Assembly: GCF_001997345.1 (NCBI RefSeq)
Contig: NZ_CP019606.1
Location: 3,534,001-3,598,000, forward strand
DNA length: 64,000 bases
Direction: 5' to 3'
Source: Tessaracoccus aquimaris
GTDB taxonomy: Bacteria; Actinomycetota; Actinomycetes; Propionibacteriales; Propionibacteriaceae
The translations under genes and the position numbers were made by a program. The notes beneath the pieces were generated by a model. It was not told the origin of the DNA, ran no database searches, and worked only from the letters and a program-made list of their open reading frames with translations. How positions within the stretch are numbered: position 1 is the first letter of the stretch; every line of letters starts with the position of its first letter. Shown here piece after piece: positions 9,253-17,839 of this stretch.

Positions 9253-9343
9253 GGAGGTGTCGCCTAGTACGGTCTATGGCGCCCGCCTGCTAAGCGGGTT
9301 TGGGGCTTCAACCCCATCGCGGGTTCAAATCCCGCCACCTCCG
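9253..9343 (+). tRNA. tRNA-Ser (anticodon GCT)
   Basis: 91-nt class II tRNA. Acceptor GGAGGTG pairs with CACCTCC, with discriminator G. The anticodon stem CCCGC/GCGGG holds loop CTGCTAA with GCT at 9289-9291. A long variable arm (TTGGGGCTTCAACCCCA region) precedes the T arm GCGGGTTCAAATCCCGC. Confidence 0.95.
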
Positions 9344-9353
9344 CCAGTCGTGA

Positions 9354-9390
9354 CAACGCCCCGGATTCGTTCGGGGCGTTGCGCGTTTGC
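9354..9390 (+). terminator. Terminator downstream of tRNA-Ser(GCT)
   Basis: Perfect 10-bp stem CAACGCCCCG / CGGGGCGTTG (9354-9363 with 9372-9381), 8-nt loop GATTCGTT, then CGCGTTTGC. It begins 11 bases after the tRNA end, and the ACT-domain gene starts 29 bases beyond the stem. Confidence 0.75.
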
Positions 9391-9409
9391 GGGTGGATAG
9401 GATGCCGCC

Positions 9410-9805
9410 ATGGCTGGCCAGACCGATCTCGACACCCTCCTGAGCGACCTGCGTCCGACCCGACGCCCGGGGGAGTTCGTCTACGTGACGACCTCTCGCC
9501 CCATCGACGCGGAGGCCCGGATCGTCGAGCGGGAGGCCGTCACGCTGATCCTCGAACGCGCGGTCGCCGATCGCGAGGGCCTCGAGTACGAGGGCAGCTA
9601 CGCGTGGCTGACGCTCGAGGTGCACTCCTCGCTGGAGGCGGTCGGCCTCACGGCCGCCGTCTCCCGAACGCTCGCCGACGCAGGCGTCCCGTGCAACATG
9701 CTCGCCGGCTACTACCACGACCACGCGCTGGTTCCCTCCGACCGAGCCGACGAGGCGCTTGCGGCCCTGCGCCGGCTGTCCGAGCTCCCTCGGGGCGGCA
9801 GGTAA
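9410..9805 (+). CDS. ACT-domain protein (COG3602 type)
   Basis: 131 residues. The pattern fits the tandem-ACT proteins of the COG3602/DUF2241 group: LDTLLSDLRPTRRPGEFVYV at the N-terminus, then AWLTLEVHSSLEAVGLTAAV, and the closing PCNMLAGYYHDHALVP. ACT domains bind amino acids or other small ligands and regulate metabolism, but this stand-alone group has no assigned ligand. Start ATG at 9410. It is convergent with ogt (stop-to-stop gap of 23 bases) and has no operon partner. Confidence 0.8.
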   Translation: MAGQTDLDTLLSDLRPTRRPGEFVYVTTSRPIDAEARIVEREAVTLILERAVADREGLEYEGSYAWLTLEVHSSLEAVGLTAAVSRTLADAGVPCNMLAGYYHDHALVPSDRADEALAALRRLSELPRGGR

Positions 9806-9828
9806 GCCCTGCTCCACTGGCTCGGGCT

Positions 9829-10329
9829 CTACCGCTGAACCACGAGCGCCGGCTGCTCTGCGCTGCCGCGTTCCAGATCGAGCAGGAACGCCTTGCGCTC
9901 GACGCCGCCTGCATAGCCGGTGAGTTTCCCCGATGAGCCGACCACCCGGTGGCACGGGACCACGATGCTGATCGGGTTGCGACCATTGGCAAGGCCGACC
10001 GCGCGGGCGGCGCCCGGCTGTCCGATCGCCTCCGCGAGCCGCCCGTAGCTCCACGTGTCGCCATAGGGGATCGTCCGCAGCGCGGCCCACACCCTCTGCT
10101 GGAAGTCGCTGCCCGTCGGGGCAAGGGGTAGGTCGAAGGACGTCCGCTCGCCCGCGAAGTACTCGACGAGCTGGGCGTCGAGTTGGGGCAACGTGTCGTC
10201 CTCGCGCTCGCCGAAGGTCTCGGACCGAGGCGCGGGCTTGTGGTCGGTCATGTACAGCCCGACGAGGGCGCCGTCGCGTTCGACGACGGTCAGTTCGCCG
10301 ATCGGCGACGAGATGGTGCGATAGCTCAT
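9829..10329 (-). CDS. ogt: Methylated-DNA-[protein]-cysteine S-methyltransferase
   Basis: 166 residues. The active-site box [10 protein letters not shown] (near residue 127) holds the acceptor cysteine of Ogt/MGMT proteins. It is preceded by the DNA-binding [21 protein letters not shown] wing and the arginine-finger segment [12 protein letters not shown]. It removes O6-alkyl groups from guanine by suicide transfer to the cysteine. The ATG at 10329 overlaps the stop of the upstream Ada-AlkA gene as ATGA, so the two alkylation-repair proteins are translationally coupled, the arrangement expected of an adaptive-response unit. Confidence 0.93.
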   Translation of the reverse strand: MSYRTISSPIGELTVVERDGALVGLYMTDHKPAPRSETFGEREDDTLPQLDAQLVEYFAGERTSFDLPLAPTGSDFQQRVWAALRTIPYGDTWSYGRLAEAIGQPGAARAVGLANGRNPISIVVPCHRVVGSSGKLTGYAGGVERKAFLLDLERGSAEQPALVVQR

Positions 10330-11816
10330 GCTTCCTCCTGGGAGCAGCCCGGGTGACCGGGGATCGAGTTGACGGCATGCGGGGTCATCGCCCACAGGTG
10401 CTGGGTGGCGTACGACCGCCAGGGCCGCCACGCCTGGGAGTGACCCGCGAGATTCTCGAGGCCGAGTTCGGCCGCGGCGCGGATCAGCCCGAGGTCGCTC
10501 GCGGGGAACGCGTCCGGGTCTCCGAGGCCGCGCATGGCGATCATCTCCACGGTCCACGGCCCGACCCCCTTCAGCGCGAGCAGCCCGGAGCGGGCGGCGT
10601 CGCGGTCGGCCCCGACGCCGAGGTCGAGCGAGCCGTCGGCGAGCGCCGTGGCGACCCGTGCGATCGTGTCGCGCCGCGACTGTGGGAAGGCCATCGCCTC
10701 GGGGGGCGCCTTGAGGACCCGCTGCGGGGTGGGGAAAAGGTGTGTCAGGCCGGGCACGGGCGTCTCGACGGGGTCGCCGACGGCCTGCACCAGGCGGGCG
10801 CCGTGCGTGCGCGCCGCCGCGGTCGAGACCTGCTGGCCGAGCAGGATCCGAAACGCCATCTCGTCGCCGTCGACCCCGCGCGGGATGCGCCTTCCCCGAT
10901 GCGCGGCCACGAGCGGCGCGAAGTGGGGATCCTCTGAAAGGAATGCGTCGACGGCGACCGGGTCGGCGTCCAGGTCGAGGAGTCGCCGGATCCGCGCGAC
11001 CGCCGTCGGTAGCTGCGCGAGATCCGTCAGCCCGATCCTGGCGCTGACCCCGGACGACGTGGGCGCGAGGGAGGCGACGCCGTAGCCGACCGGGAGCCGG
11101 AGCGTCCGGTGATAGACGCCGTCGGCGAAGGACTCGACGCCGTCGATCGCGGTGGCGATCAGGTGCCCGAACACGTTGCACGGGCAGAACGGCTGGCGGA
11201 CGGCCAGGTCGAGGTCGACGAACGTCAGCCCTCCCAGGTCGGTGCCGCGTCTCCTCGTGGAACGGTTCCGCAGTTCTCTGGGGGTGGTGTCGTAGACCTC
11301 CAGCATGGTGGCGTTGAAGGACCGCACGCTCGCGAAGCCCGCGGCGAAGGCGATGTCGGCGTGGGACAGTTCAGTCGCCTCAAGCAGGGTCCTTGCCGTC
11401 TGCGCGCGGCGGGCCCGGGCCAGCGCGAGCGGGCCGGCCCCGGCTCCGTCGGCGAGCAGTCGCTGCACCTGCCTCGTCGAGTAGCCGAGGTGCGCCGCCA
11501 GCCCAGGCACCCCCTCGCGGTCGACCACGCCGTCGTCGATGAGGCGCACAGCCCTGGCGAGTGCGTCGCCCCGCACGTCCCAGTCGGGAGAGCCGGGGGT
11601 CGCGCCCGGCAGGCACCGCTTGCACGCCCGGAACCCGGCCTGCTGCGCCGCCGCGGCGGTCGGGAAGAACTGGACGTTGCGGGGCTGCGGCGTGCGCGCC
11701 GGGCAGGAGGGTCGGCAGTAGATGCCGGTCGTCAGGACGCCGGTGTAGAAGCGCCCGTCGAACCTGGCGTCCTTGGCCTGGATGGCCCTCTCGCAGGCGT
11801 CCCGATCGGTGAACAT
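10326..11816 (-). CDS. Fused Ada-type regulator and AlkA-type 3-methyladenine DNA glycosylase
   Basis: 496 residues; ATG at 11816 ([20 protein letters not shown] is the normal N-Ada opening). Residues 1-75 form the Ada zinc domain with Cys34, Cys38, Cys65 and Cys68, where Cys34 is the expected methylphosphotriester acceptor. Residues about 80-190 are an AraC-type HTH ([36 protein letters not shown]). The rest is an AlkA glycosylase with helix-hairpin-helix [18 protein letters not shown] and catalytic aspartate in FPASDLGL. It should sense alkylation damage, activate its own operon and excise alkylated bases. The second methyltransferase domain of E. coli Ada is supplied separately by the coupled ogt gene. 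Confidence 0.92.
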   Translation of the reverse strand: MFTDRDACERAIQAKDARFDGRFYTGVLTTGIYCRPSCPARTPQPRNVQFFPTAAAAQQAGFRACKRCLPGATPGSPDWDVRGDALARAVRLIDDGVVDREGVPGLAAHLGYSTRQVQRLLADGAGAGPLALARARRAQTARTLLEATELSHADIAFAAGFASVRSFNATMLEVYDTTPRELRNRSTRRRGTDLGGLTFVDLDLAVRQPFCPCNVFGHLIATAIDGVESFADGVYHRTLRLPVGYGVASLAPTSSGVSARIGLTDLAQLPTAVARIRRLLDLDADPVAVDAFLSEDPHFAPLVAAHRGRRIPRGVDGDEMAFRILLGQQVSTAAARTHGARLVQAVGDPVETPVPGLTHLFPTPQRVLKAPPEAMAFPQSRRDTIARVATALADGSLDLGVGADRDAARSGLLALKGVGPWTVEMIAMRGLGDPDAFPASDLGLIRAAAELGLENLAGHSQAWRPWRSYATQHLWAMTPHAVNSIPGHPGCSQEEA

Positions 11817-11901
11817 GCCCCTAGTCTCCACCAGGAAGCGGCCCATTTCTAGCAGGAATGCGACACGACGGCCCGGCTTCGACATCCGGCCGAACGAACA
11901 A

Positions 11902-11932
11902 CGGCGCCCCGCGGGATGAACGCGGGGCGCCG
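11902..11932 (-). terminator. Terminator at the end of the mannosidase/PHP operon
   Basis: Perfect 12-bp GC-rich stem CGGCGCCCCGCG / CGCGGGGCGCCG with a 7-nt loop. On the minus strand it is followed by TTGTTCGTTCGG. It lies 63 bases past the stop of the PHP hydrolase gene and before the promoter region of the Ada-AlkA gene. Confidence 0.8.
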
Positions 11933-11995
11933 CCTCTTCTAGCAGGCCGCCGGAGGTGGTTTGTGCCCCCAACCGCCGGCGGCGGCTTGTGAGGG

Positions 11996-13255
11996 TCAGG
12001 CCGACAGGGCCAGGACCGCTCGTTGCGAGTCCTCGAGACGGTAGGGCCCGTCCTCGAGGGGTGCCGCGACGCTCTGGGCGTCGGAGTCGAGCACGAGACG
12101 GCGACCCGATCCGGAGACCAGGATCAGGTCCTTCGCCGCGAGGGCCAGCAGGTCGCCACCCTGTCGGATCAGGATCGGCGCGGTGTCGAGCGAGGGTCGC
12201 GCCTCGTCGGGGCTGACGAAGTGCGCGCCAGCCGTGACGGTGGTGCGACCTGCGCGCATCGCGTCCAGGATCGCCTCGTCGCTGTCCTCCTCGGCCGCAA
12301 CCCAGGTCGTCGGCATGCCGGGCCTGAGCGGCGAGTCCCGCTTGTGGAAGTCGCCGCCGCCGAGCAGGACGACGTCGCGCCGCCAGCGGCGGAACCAGGC
12401 GAGCGCCGATGTGGAGATCGGCTCCTCGTACCAGGTCGAGTGGTACAACTCGACGCCGCCTGGCTCGCGTTGCATCTCGTGCAGCCACGAGCAGTCGCCC
12501 GAGACGGGGTGGTTGATCGACATCAGCCCGCCCCGCTCCGCGACCACGTCGGCCCACTCCTGGGCGGGGAGTCGGAAGTCGACGAACCCGATGTCGCCGA
12601 ACGCGTTGGAGTGCCCCCGTGCGGTGGTCACCTCCTGGCCGGGCACCAGCGTGATGCCGTGACGGTTTCCGACCGGCCCGAGGTGCGCGTGGTGGCTGGT
12701 GGTGTTGTGGTCGGTGACGCACAGGAAGTCCAGGCCGGAGCGCACCCCTTCGTTTGCCAACTCCCAGAGGCTGAGCGCCCCGTCGGAGTGCAGCGTGTGC
12801 GCGTGGGTGTCGCCCGCGTACCACCGCATGCCGGCGGGCGCTGGCAGGTCGCGGTCGCTGCCGCGGGCCTCCCTGCGCACCGGTTCCTCGACGGGCCCGT
12901 GATCGGGCCGGTTGATCGCAGGCATCTCGACGGTGACCGTCACGTCAGCCCCGGCCGCGGGCAGCGTGTGCAGGCCGAGGATGACGTCCCAACGACCGGG
13001 GACGACGTCGCCGGGCAGATAGCCGGGGGTCGCGTCGTCCTCCGCGACCACGAACGTGCGCCTGGCGCCGCCCGACCAACCTCGCCAGGCCTTCGGGCCC
13101 TCGCAGCCGAGGTCGATCCTGGCGTCCGGGCCTCCCTCGACCTCGAGCGTCACCTCGAAGCTGGTCACGCCCTCGGGCAGGTCGAACCCGAACCGTGGGT
13201 AGCGGTCGGCAGCCTGGTCCGCGAGCGTGACGTGGCGCGACTCGGTGTGTCGCAT
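11996..13255 (-). CDS. CehA/McbA-family PHP-domain metallohydrolase
   Basis: 419 residues. The first 130 residues form a beta-rich accessory domain (FEVTLEVEGGPDARIDLGCE), then a PHP-type metal site: YAGDTHAHTLHSDG, FLCVTDHNTTSHH, VPGQEVTTARGHSN, MSINHPVSGD and GGGDFHKRDSP supply the His/Asp/Glu ligands for a polynuclear metal centre. Relatives include CehA/McbA carbaryl hydrolases and phosphoesterases. Here the genetic context argues for a phosphoester or ester bond in an imported glycan. The ATG overlaps the alpha-mannosidase stop (TGATG), making it the last gene of the eight-gene operon. The substrate is unknown. Confidence 0.85.
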   Translation of the reverse strand: MRHTESRHVTLADQAADRYPRFGFDLPEGVTSFEVTLEVEGGPDARIDLGCEGPKAWRGWSGGARRTFVVAEDDATPGYLPGDVVPGRWDVILGLHTLPAAGADVTVTVEMPAINRPDHGPVEEPVRREARGSDRDLPAPAGMRWYAGDTHAHTLHSDGALSLWELANEGVRSGLDFLCVTDHNTTSHHAHLGPVGNRHGITLVPGQEVTTARGHSNAFGDIGFVDFRLPAQEWADVVAERGGLMSINHPVSGDCSWLHEMQREPGGVELYHSTWYEEPISTSALAWFRRWRRDVVLLGGGDFHKRDSPLRPGMPTTWVAAEEDSDEAILDAMRAGRTTVTAGAHFVSPDEARPSLDTAPILIRQGGDLLALAAKDLILVSGSGRRLVLDSDAQSVAAPLEDGPYRLEDSQRAVLALSA

Positions 13256-15909
13256 CAGGACTCCCTCCGTAGCGTGACGATCTGCCCCGCGCCGACCTCG
13301 AGCGTTGCCAGGTCGACCGGACCCGAGACGACCGCGCCCGTCAGGTCGGTGACGACCCAGGTGCCCTCGGCGGCGACGGCCAGCGGCCGGGCGACCGGGG
13401 AGTAGTTGACCAGCCGTGCCTCGACGCCCCCGCGGACCCGGCGCAGCGACTCGAGCGCGACCTGACCGGTCGTCTCGAACGCCACCGCCGGCTCGGTCGG
13501 CTCTCCGCCGCGGCCCGGAACGGTCACCGGATCCAAGCGGAAGACGTCGCTGTGCTCGACCAGGCGATCGGGATCGAGGTCGATCGCGAACGAGCACTCC
13601 ACGTGCCTACCCAGGTATTGCGCACCGGGGACGGGGAACTGCGAGCCTGCAGGCTCGTCGCGCAGCGGGTGCACGTTGACGCTCATCATCCCGACGCTGC
13701 GCAGCACCGTCAGAGCGATGTCGTCGGTGCCCTCACCGTCGACCACCTCGTACTCGACGAGCTTGTCGACGAGGACGCCGACCTCACCCGCGGTGACGAA
13801 CCGGGTCGCTGGGAAGGTCGGCAGCGGGAACTCGCCCCAGCCTCCCTCCGCGGTGCGGCCGCGCACCGTCAGCCCGTACTGGCCGGCCGACGCCGACTCG
13901 GTGACGCCCTGTCGCAGCGTCGGCACCATGACGCGCAGCCGGTGGTCGCCGACCTGGTTGGTGAGCGAGACGGTGACGCGCAGGAACGGCTCGCCCGCGC
14001 GCAGCTCGACGAGCGTGTCGACGACCTGCTCGCGGGTCACCGCGGAGCGGCGCGACCGGTCGGACGCGTCGACCTCCACGGGCAGCGGGTAGGTGCGCCG
14101 GATGACGATCCGTCCGCGCAGCGGCCCTTCCTCCGCGACGGTGATCTCGACCGAAGCGGGCGCGTCGACGGGGCCGTCGACCGGGCCGTAGTTGTACGAG
14201 TCGCCGCGGTCGCCGTCGTCGACGAGTCGGAGCGCGTCGGGGAGCGTGACCCCGGTGCGCAGATCCGTGACGGTGACGGTGCCCGCCTCTGCGACGACGG
14301 CCTCGACGAGGCCGTTGGACAGCCGGCCTGCCGAGACCACGACGGGCGCCTTGGGCGCGACCGCGGAGTCGGGGCCCAGCGCGACGGCGGACATGCCCGC
14401 AGCGGGCCGGGCGACCAGCACCCGGCTGGTCGCCGGAACCCGGGTCACGACGCGGAACGGGTGGTCCTCGTCGGAGGAGGACATCTTGTCGTTGAGCACC
14501 GCCACGAAATCGGCGAGGTCGAAGTCGCCGTCGGTGATGTCGGCCACCACAAACTCCAGGTCGTCGCCCTCCCAGGACCAGGAGCGGATGTGCTTGCCGA
14601 ACAGTTCCTGGCCGTGGATCCGGCGCACCACCTTCGGCAGGTCCCGCGACGCGATGGTCTCGTCGCCGATCACGGTCGGCAGTTCTTCGAGGAGCTGGAC
14701 GGACGGGGACGACGGGGCGCCCTCGACGACCAGTTCGGCCTGCACCTGGCGCGGGAAGCCGCTCTGGTTGAACGCCGCGACCGAGCCGACCGGGGCGTGG
14801 CTGGCCAGCCCCGGGGCGGTGATGTCGATGACGCCGTCGGCGGTCTGGGCCGCGACCCGGAGCCGCGACTCGACCTCGTCAGCGGTGGAGTCGACGCCGC
14901 AGCCCGTCACCGAGTCGTGCGCCGTCGATTCGACGATGAGGCCCCAGCCGCGCTCGAAGAAGGCGGTCCGGGACACCCCGCCGACCCATGCGTCGAGGCG
15001 TTCGGCCGTGGCCATGCCCCGCTCGGCGGCGGCCATCGCGGCCTTGAGGTTGGTGCGGATGGAGAAGATGCCGGGCAGCAGGTTGCCGCGGGCGTGCGAG
15101 CGCAGTTCGCCGCGCACCACCGGAAGCTTGGCGAGGGCCTCGGGGGAGTGGTCCCGCGAGGCGATCACCTCGTCGACGGTGCCGATCCTCAGTTCGACGT
15201 CGCCCCCGTAGCCGCGCAGGATCTGCACCAGGTCGGCCCGTGGCGCCATGTGATCGGTGCCGTACCAGCCTGCGACGGCCTCACCGTCGAACCAGGACGC
15301 GTTCTCGTCGAGGTAGGCGTCGATCAACTCCGGGAGCTTCTCGAGGGGCTCGAACAGCTTCAGCGCGCTGCCGTAGCCGTCCCACAGGTACTCGACCCGC
15401 ACGGCGCTGCCGTCCAGGCCCTCCCACGAGAAGGCGTGCTTGTCGACGGATGCGGGGACACCGCGCCAGAGCGACGCGTCGGCGATGCCGAAGCCGCGCA
15501 GGATCTGCGGGGTCTGGGCCGCGTGGCCGAACATGTCGGGCAGGTAGCCGACGCGCATCTCGCGGCCGAGCCGACGGGCCGAGGCGATCCCGTGTTCGAG
15601 GTTGCGGACGATGGCCTCGCCGTCGCAGCAGAACTCGTCGAGCAGGATCTGGAACGGGCCGAGGGCGAGCTGCCCGCGAGCGACGGCCGCGCGCACCCGG
15701 TCGGCCTCCTCAGGACGGATCTCCAGGTAGTCGTCGATGGCGGCGCTCTGCCCGTCGAGCGTGAACTTGTAGCCGGGTTCACGCTCGAGCAGGGACAGCA
15801 GGCCGTCGAGCATTGCGACGAGGCGGGCCCGGAAGACGTCGTGGGGTTCGTACCATTCACGGTCCCAGTGGGTGTGAGGGACGATCCACATCGTGGTGGG
15901 GGTACTCAC
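13255..15909 (-). CDS. Alpha-mannosidase, glycoside hydrolase family 38
   Basis: 884 residues from a GTG that overlaps the ATPase stop (GTGA). The opening WIVPHTHWDREWYEP is the GH38 zinc-binding signature, and GYLPDMFGHAAQTPQIL carries the catalytic nucleophile aspartate (PDMFGH). LLDEFCCDGEAIVRNLEHG and the C-terminal beta-sandwich match bacterial cytoplasmic GH38 enzymes. No signal peptide is visible, so it should act on oligosaccharides after import, releasing alpha-linked mannose with retention. The upstream importer genes and downstream PHP hydrolase in one overlapping operon indicate that its substrate enters as a small mannoside, possibly a phosphorylated one. Confidence 0.93.
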   Translation of the reverse strand: MSTPTTMWIVPHTHWDREWYEPHDVFRARLVAMLDGLLSLLEREPGYKFTLDGQSAAIDDYLEIRPEEADRVRAAVARGQLALGPFQILLDEFCCDGEAIVRNLEHGIASARRLGREMRVGYLPDMFGHAAQTPQILRGFGIADASLWRGVPASVDKHAFSWEGLDGSAVRVEYLWDGYGSALKLFEPLEKLPELIDAYLDENASWFDGEAVAGWYGTDHMAPRADLVQILRGYGGDVELRIGTVDEVIASRDHSPEALAKLPVVRGELRSHARGNLLPGIFSIRTNLKAAMAAAERGMATAERLDAWVGGVSRTAFFERGWGLIVESTAHDSVTGCGVDSTADEVESRLRVAAQTADGVIDITAPGLASHAPVGSVAAFNQSGFPRQVQAELVVEGAPSSPSVQLLEELPTVIGDETIASRDLPKVVRRIHGQELFGKHIRSWSWEGDDLEFVVADITDGDFDLADFVAVLNDKMSSSDEDHPFRVVTRVPATSRVLVARPAAGMSAVALGPDSAVAPKAPVVVSAGRLSNGLVEAVVAEAGTVTVTDLRTGVTLPDALRLVDDGDRGDSYNYGPVDGPVDAPASVEITVAEEGPLRGRIVIRRTYPLPVEVDASDRSRRSAVTREQVVDTLVELRAGEPFLRVTVSLTNQVGDHRLRVMVPTLRQGVTESASAGQYGLTVRGRTAEGGWGEFPLPTFPATRFVTAGEVGVLVDKLVEYEVVDGEGTDDIALTVLRSVGMMSVNVHPLRDEPAGSQFPVPGAQYLGRHVECSFAIDLDPDRLVEHSDVFRLDPVTVPGRGGEPTEPAVAFETTGQVALESLRRVRGGVEARLVNYSPVARPLAVAAEGTWVVTDLTGAVVSGPVDLATLEVGAGQIVTLRRES

Positions 15910-16994
15910 AGTTCGTCGCCGCCGATTCGCAGGCCGGACTCGGTGTCGAAGACCATCGTCTTGGAGACGGGGATCGAGAACCAGGCACGCTGTCCTGGCT
16001 CGGGCAGTGGCTCCTCATCGACGACTGCCTGCAGGCGGTCGTCTCCCACCCGGGCGGTCAGCAGGGCGGACGCGCCGAGGTTCTCGATCGTGCTGACCTC
16101 GGCCTCGACCGCGCCGTCGACCGGCGTCGGCGACCAGGAGATGTACTCGGGGCGTGCCCCGACGACGACCTTCTGGCCCTCGCGCAGTTGCGGGGCGGTG
16201 TCGGGCTGGACGTCGAGTTGGGTGCCGAGCACCCGGACCCTTCCGTTCTCCACCACACCGTCGAGGAGGTTCATGGGGTGCGACCCGATGAACGAGGCGA
16301 CGAAGGTGTTGGCCGGCGCGTGGAACACCTCGCGGGGCGTTCCGATCTGCTGGATCTTGCCCTCCTTCATGACCGCCATCCGGTCGGCGAGCGCGAGCGC
16401 CTCCGACTGGTCGTGGGTCACGAACACCGAGGTGACGCCCAGTTCGCGCTGCAGTTCCTTCAGGAACGAGCGGGCCTCGAGGCGAAGCCGCGCATCCAGG
16501 TTGGACAGCGGCTCGTCGAGCAGCAGCACCTGGGGGCGCGTTGCGATGGCACGGGCGAGCGCAACGCGCTGCTGCTGACCGCCGGAGAGCTGGCCGGGGC
16601 GGCGCTCGAGCAGGTGCTCGAGCGAGAGTTTGCCCGCGGTGTCCGCCGCGATGGCCTTGCGCTCATCCTTGGCGACCTTGCGGATCCGCAGCGGGTAGGC
16701 GATGTTGTCCGAGACGTCCATGTGTGGGAACAGGGCGTAGTCCTGGAACACCATGGCGACGCCACGCTCGCCCGGTTCGCGGTGGGTCATCTCCTCACCG
16801 CCGATCTGCAGCGTGCCCTCGGTGATGGTCTCGAGGCCGGCGATGGAACGCAGCAGGGTGGTCTTGCCGCAGCCGGAGGGGCCGAGCAGCGCGAAGAACT
16901 CACCCTCCCCGATCTCGATGTCGACACCGTCGACGCCGCGCACCCCGTTGGGGTATTGCTTGACGAGCGCAGTGGTCGTGATGGTCGAGGTCAT
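15906..16994 (-). CDS. CUT1 sugar ABC transporter ATPase (MalK/UgpC/MsiK type)
   Basis: 362 residues. Walker A GPSGCGKTTLLRSIAG near residue 37, ABC signature LSGGQQQRVALARA, Walker B LLLDEPLSNLDARLR, H-loop SVFVTHDQSEALALADR, and a C-terminal regulatory/TOBE region (about 240-362) as in MalK. It energises import through the two permeases upstream. Overlaps both neighbours by four bases (ATGA upstream, GTGA downstream). It is the only CUT1-type ATPase in the window, while a second CUT1 system at 45-48 kb lacks one, so it might serve both, as MsiK does in Streptomyces. That sharing is inference. Confidence 0.93.
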   Translation of the reverse strand: MTSTITTTALVKQYPNGVRGVDGVDIEIGEGEFFALLGPSGCGKTTLLRSIAGLETITEGTLQIGGEEMTHREPGERGVAMVFQDYALFPHMDVSDNIAYPLRIRKVAKDERKAIAADTAGKLSLEHLLERRPGQLSGGQQQRVALARAIATRPQVLLLDEPLSNLDARLRLEARSFLKELQRELGVTSVFVTHDQSEALALADRMAVMKEGKIQQIGTPREVFHAPANTFVASFIGSHPMNLLDGVVENGRVRVLGTQLDVQPDTAPQLREGQKVVVGARPEYISWSPTPVDGAVEAEVSTIENLGASALLTARVGDDRLQAVVDEEPLPEPGQRAWFSIPVSKTMVFDTESGLRIGGDEL

Positions 16995-17839
16995 GACTTG
17001 ATACCTCCGTAGAAGCGGAATCCGAACTTACGGTTGACGAAGAAGTAGATGAGGATGACGGGTAGCGCGAAGATCAGCGAGAACGCGGAGATCAGTCGCA
17101 GGTCGGCTTGGCCGGACTCCGTGTAGAACGTGTACATCATGACCGCGGCAGGCTGCGTGGTCGGGTCGCGAAGCAGCAGGAAGGGCACCAGGAAGTTGCC
17201 CCACACCTGCACGATGGTCCAGATCGCCACGAAGGCGATGCCGGGCCGCGCGACGGGCACCACGACGTGGCTCAGGATCTGGTACGGCTTCGCGCCGTAG
17301 AGCCTTGCCGACTCCTCATAGGACTTCGGGACCGAGTCCATGAAGTCCTTCAGGATGAACACGACGGTCGGGAGCAGGCCGCCCGCCAGCACCAGCATGA
17401 CGCCCGTGTGGGTGTTGATGAGGTTGATGGCGTTCATCAACTGGAACGTCGGCACCATGGCCGCGGTGCCGGTCACGATGGAGCTGAGCAGCAGCATGCC
17501 GTAGAGCAGCCCGTCGCGGCCGGGGATCCGGACGCGGGACAGCGCGTAGCTGGCTATCGTCGCGAGGAGCACCGTGATCAGCATGGTGCCGATCGCGATG
17601 ATCAGCGAGTTGCCGATGGAGCCGAGCGCGTAGGGGTTCTCGGCGAGGCGCTGGAAGTTGCCGAGCGTCCACTCGGGCCACTTGACGGCCATCGTCGGGT
17701 TCGCGTCGAACGGGGCGACCACGAGCCAGGCCATCGGCAGCGCGAAGAAGATGCCGATCACGACAAGCAGGACGATGAAGAGGGTGCGGCCGAGCACCTT
17801 GCGCAGTTGGCGGCCGAAGCTCGGAGGGTTCGTGCTCAC
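16991..17839 (-). CDS. CUT1 sugar ABC transporter permease (MalG-like)
   Basis: 282 residues; GTG at 17839 overlaps the stop of the other permease (GTGA). Six predicted membrane helices, the first LFIVLLVVIGIFFALPMAWL and the last FSLIFALPVILIYFFVN. The cytoplasmic EAA loop, EESARLYGAKPYQILSHVVV, docks the ATPase and marks the MalG/UgpE family. Together with the 17836 permease it forms the membrane channel of a binding-protein-dependent oligosaccharide importer. Substrate is set by the lipoprotein upstream; the neighbouring GH38 enzyme suggests mannosides. Confidence 0.92.
   Translation of the reverse strand: MSTNPPSFGRQLRKVLGRTLFIVLLVVIGIFFALPMAWLVVAPFDANPTMAVKWPEWTLGNFQRLAENPYALGSIGNSLIIAIGTMLITVLLATIASYALSRVRIPGRDGLLYGMLLLSSIVTGTAAMVPTFQLMNAINLINTHTGVMLVLAGGLLPTVVFILKDFMDSVPKSYEESARLYGAKPYQILSHVVVPVARPGIAFVAIWTIVQVWGNFLVPFLLLRDPTTQPAAVMMYTFYTESGQADLRLISAFSLIFALPVILIYFFVNRKFGFRFYGGIKS

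Noticed and set aside
9410..9805. Part of an amino-acid biosynthesis operon because of the ACT domain
   Set aside because: The gene stands alone between a tRNA terminator and a convergent repair operon.
13552..16578. 1008-codon plus-strand open frame opposite the mannosidase
   Set aside because: Composition is that of an antisense shadow in GC-rich DNA (Arg, Gly, Asp, His rich); the minus strand encodes GH38 and MalK motifs.
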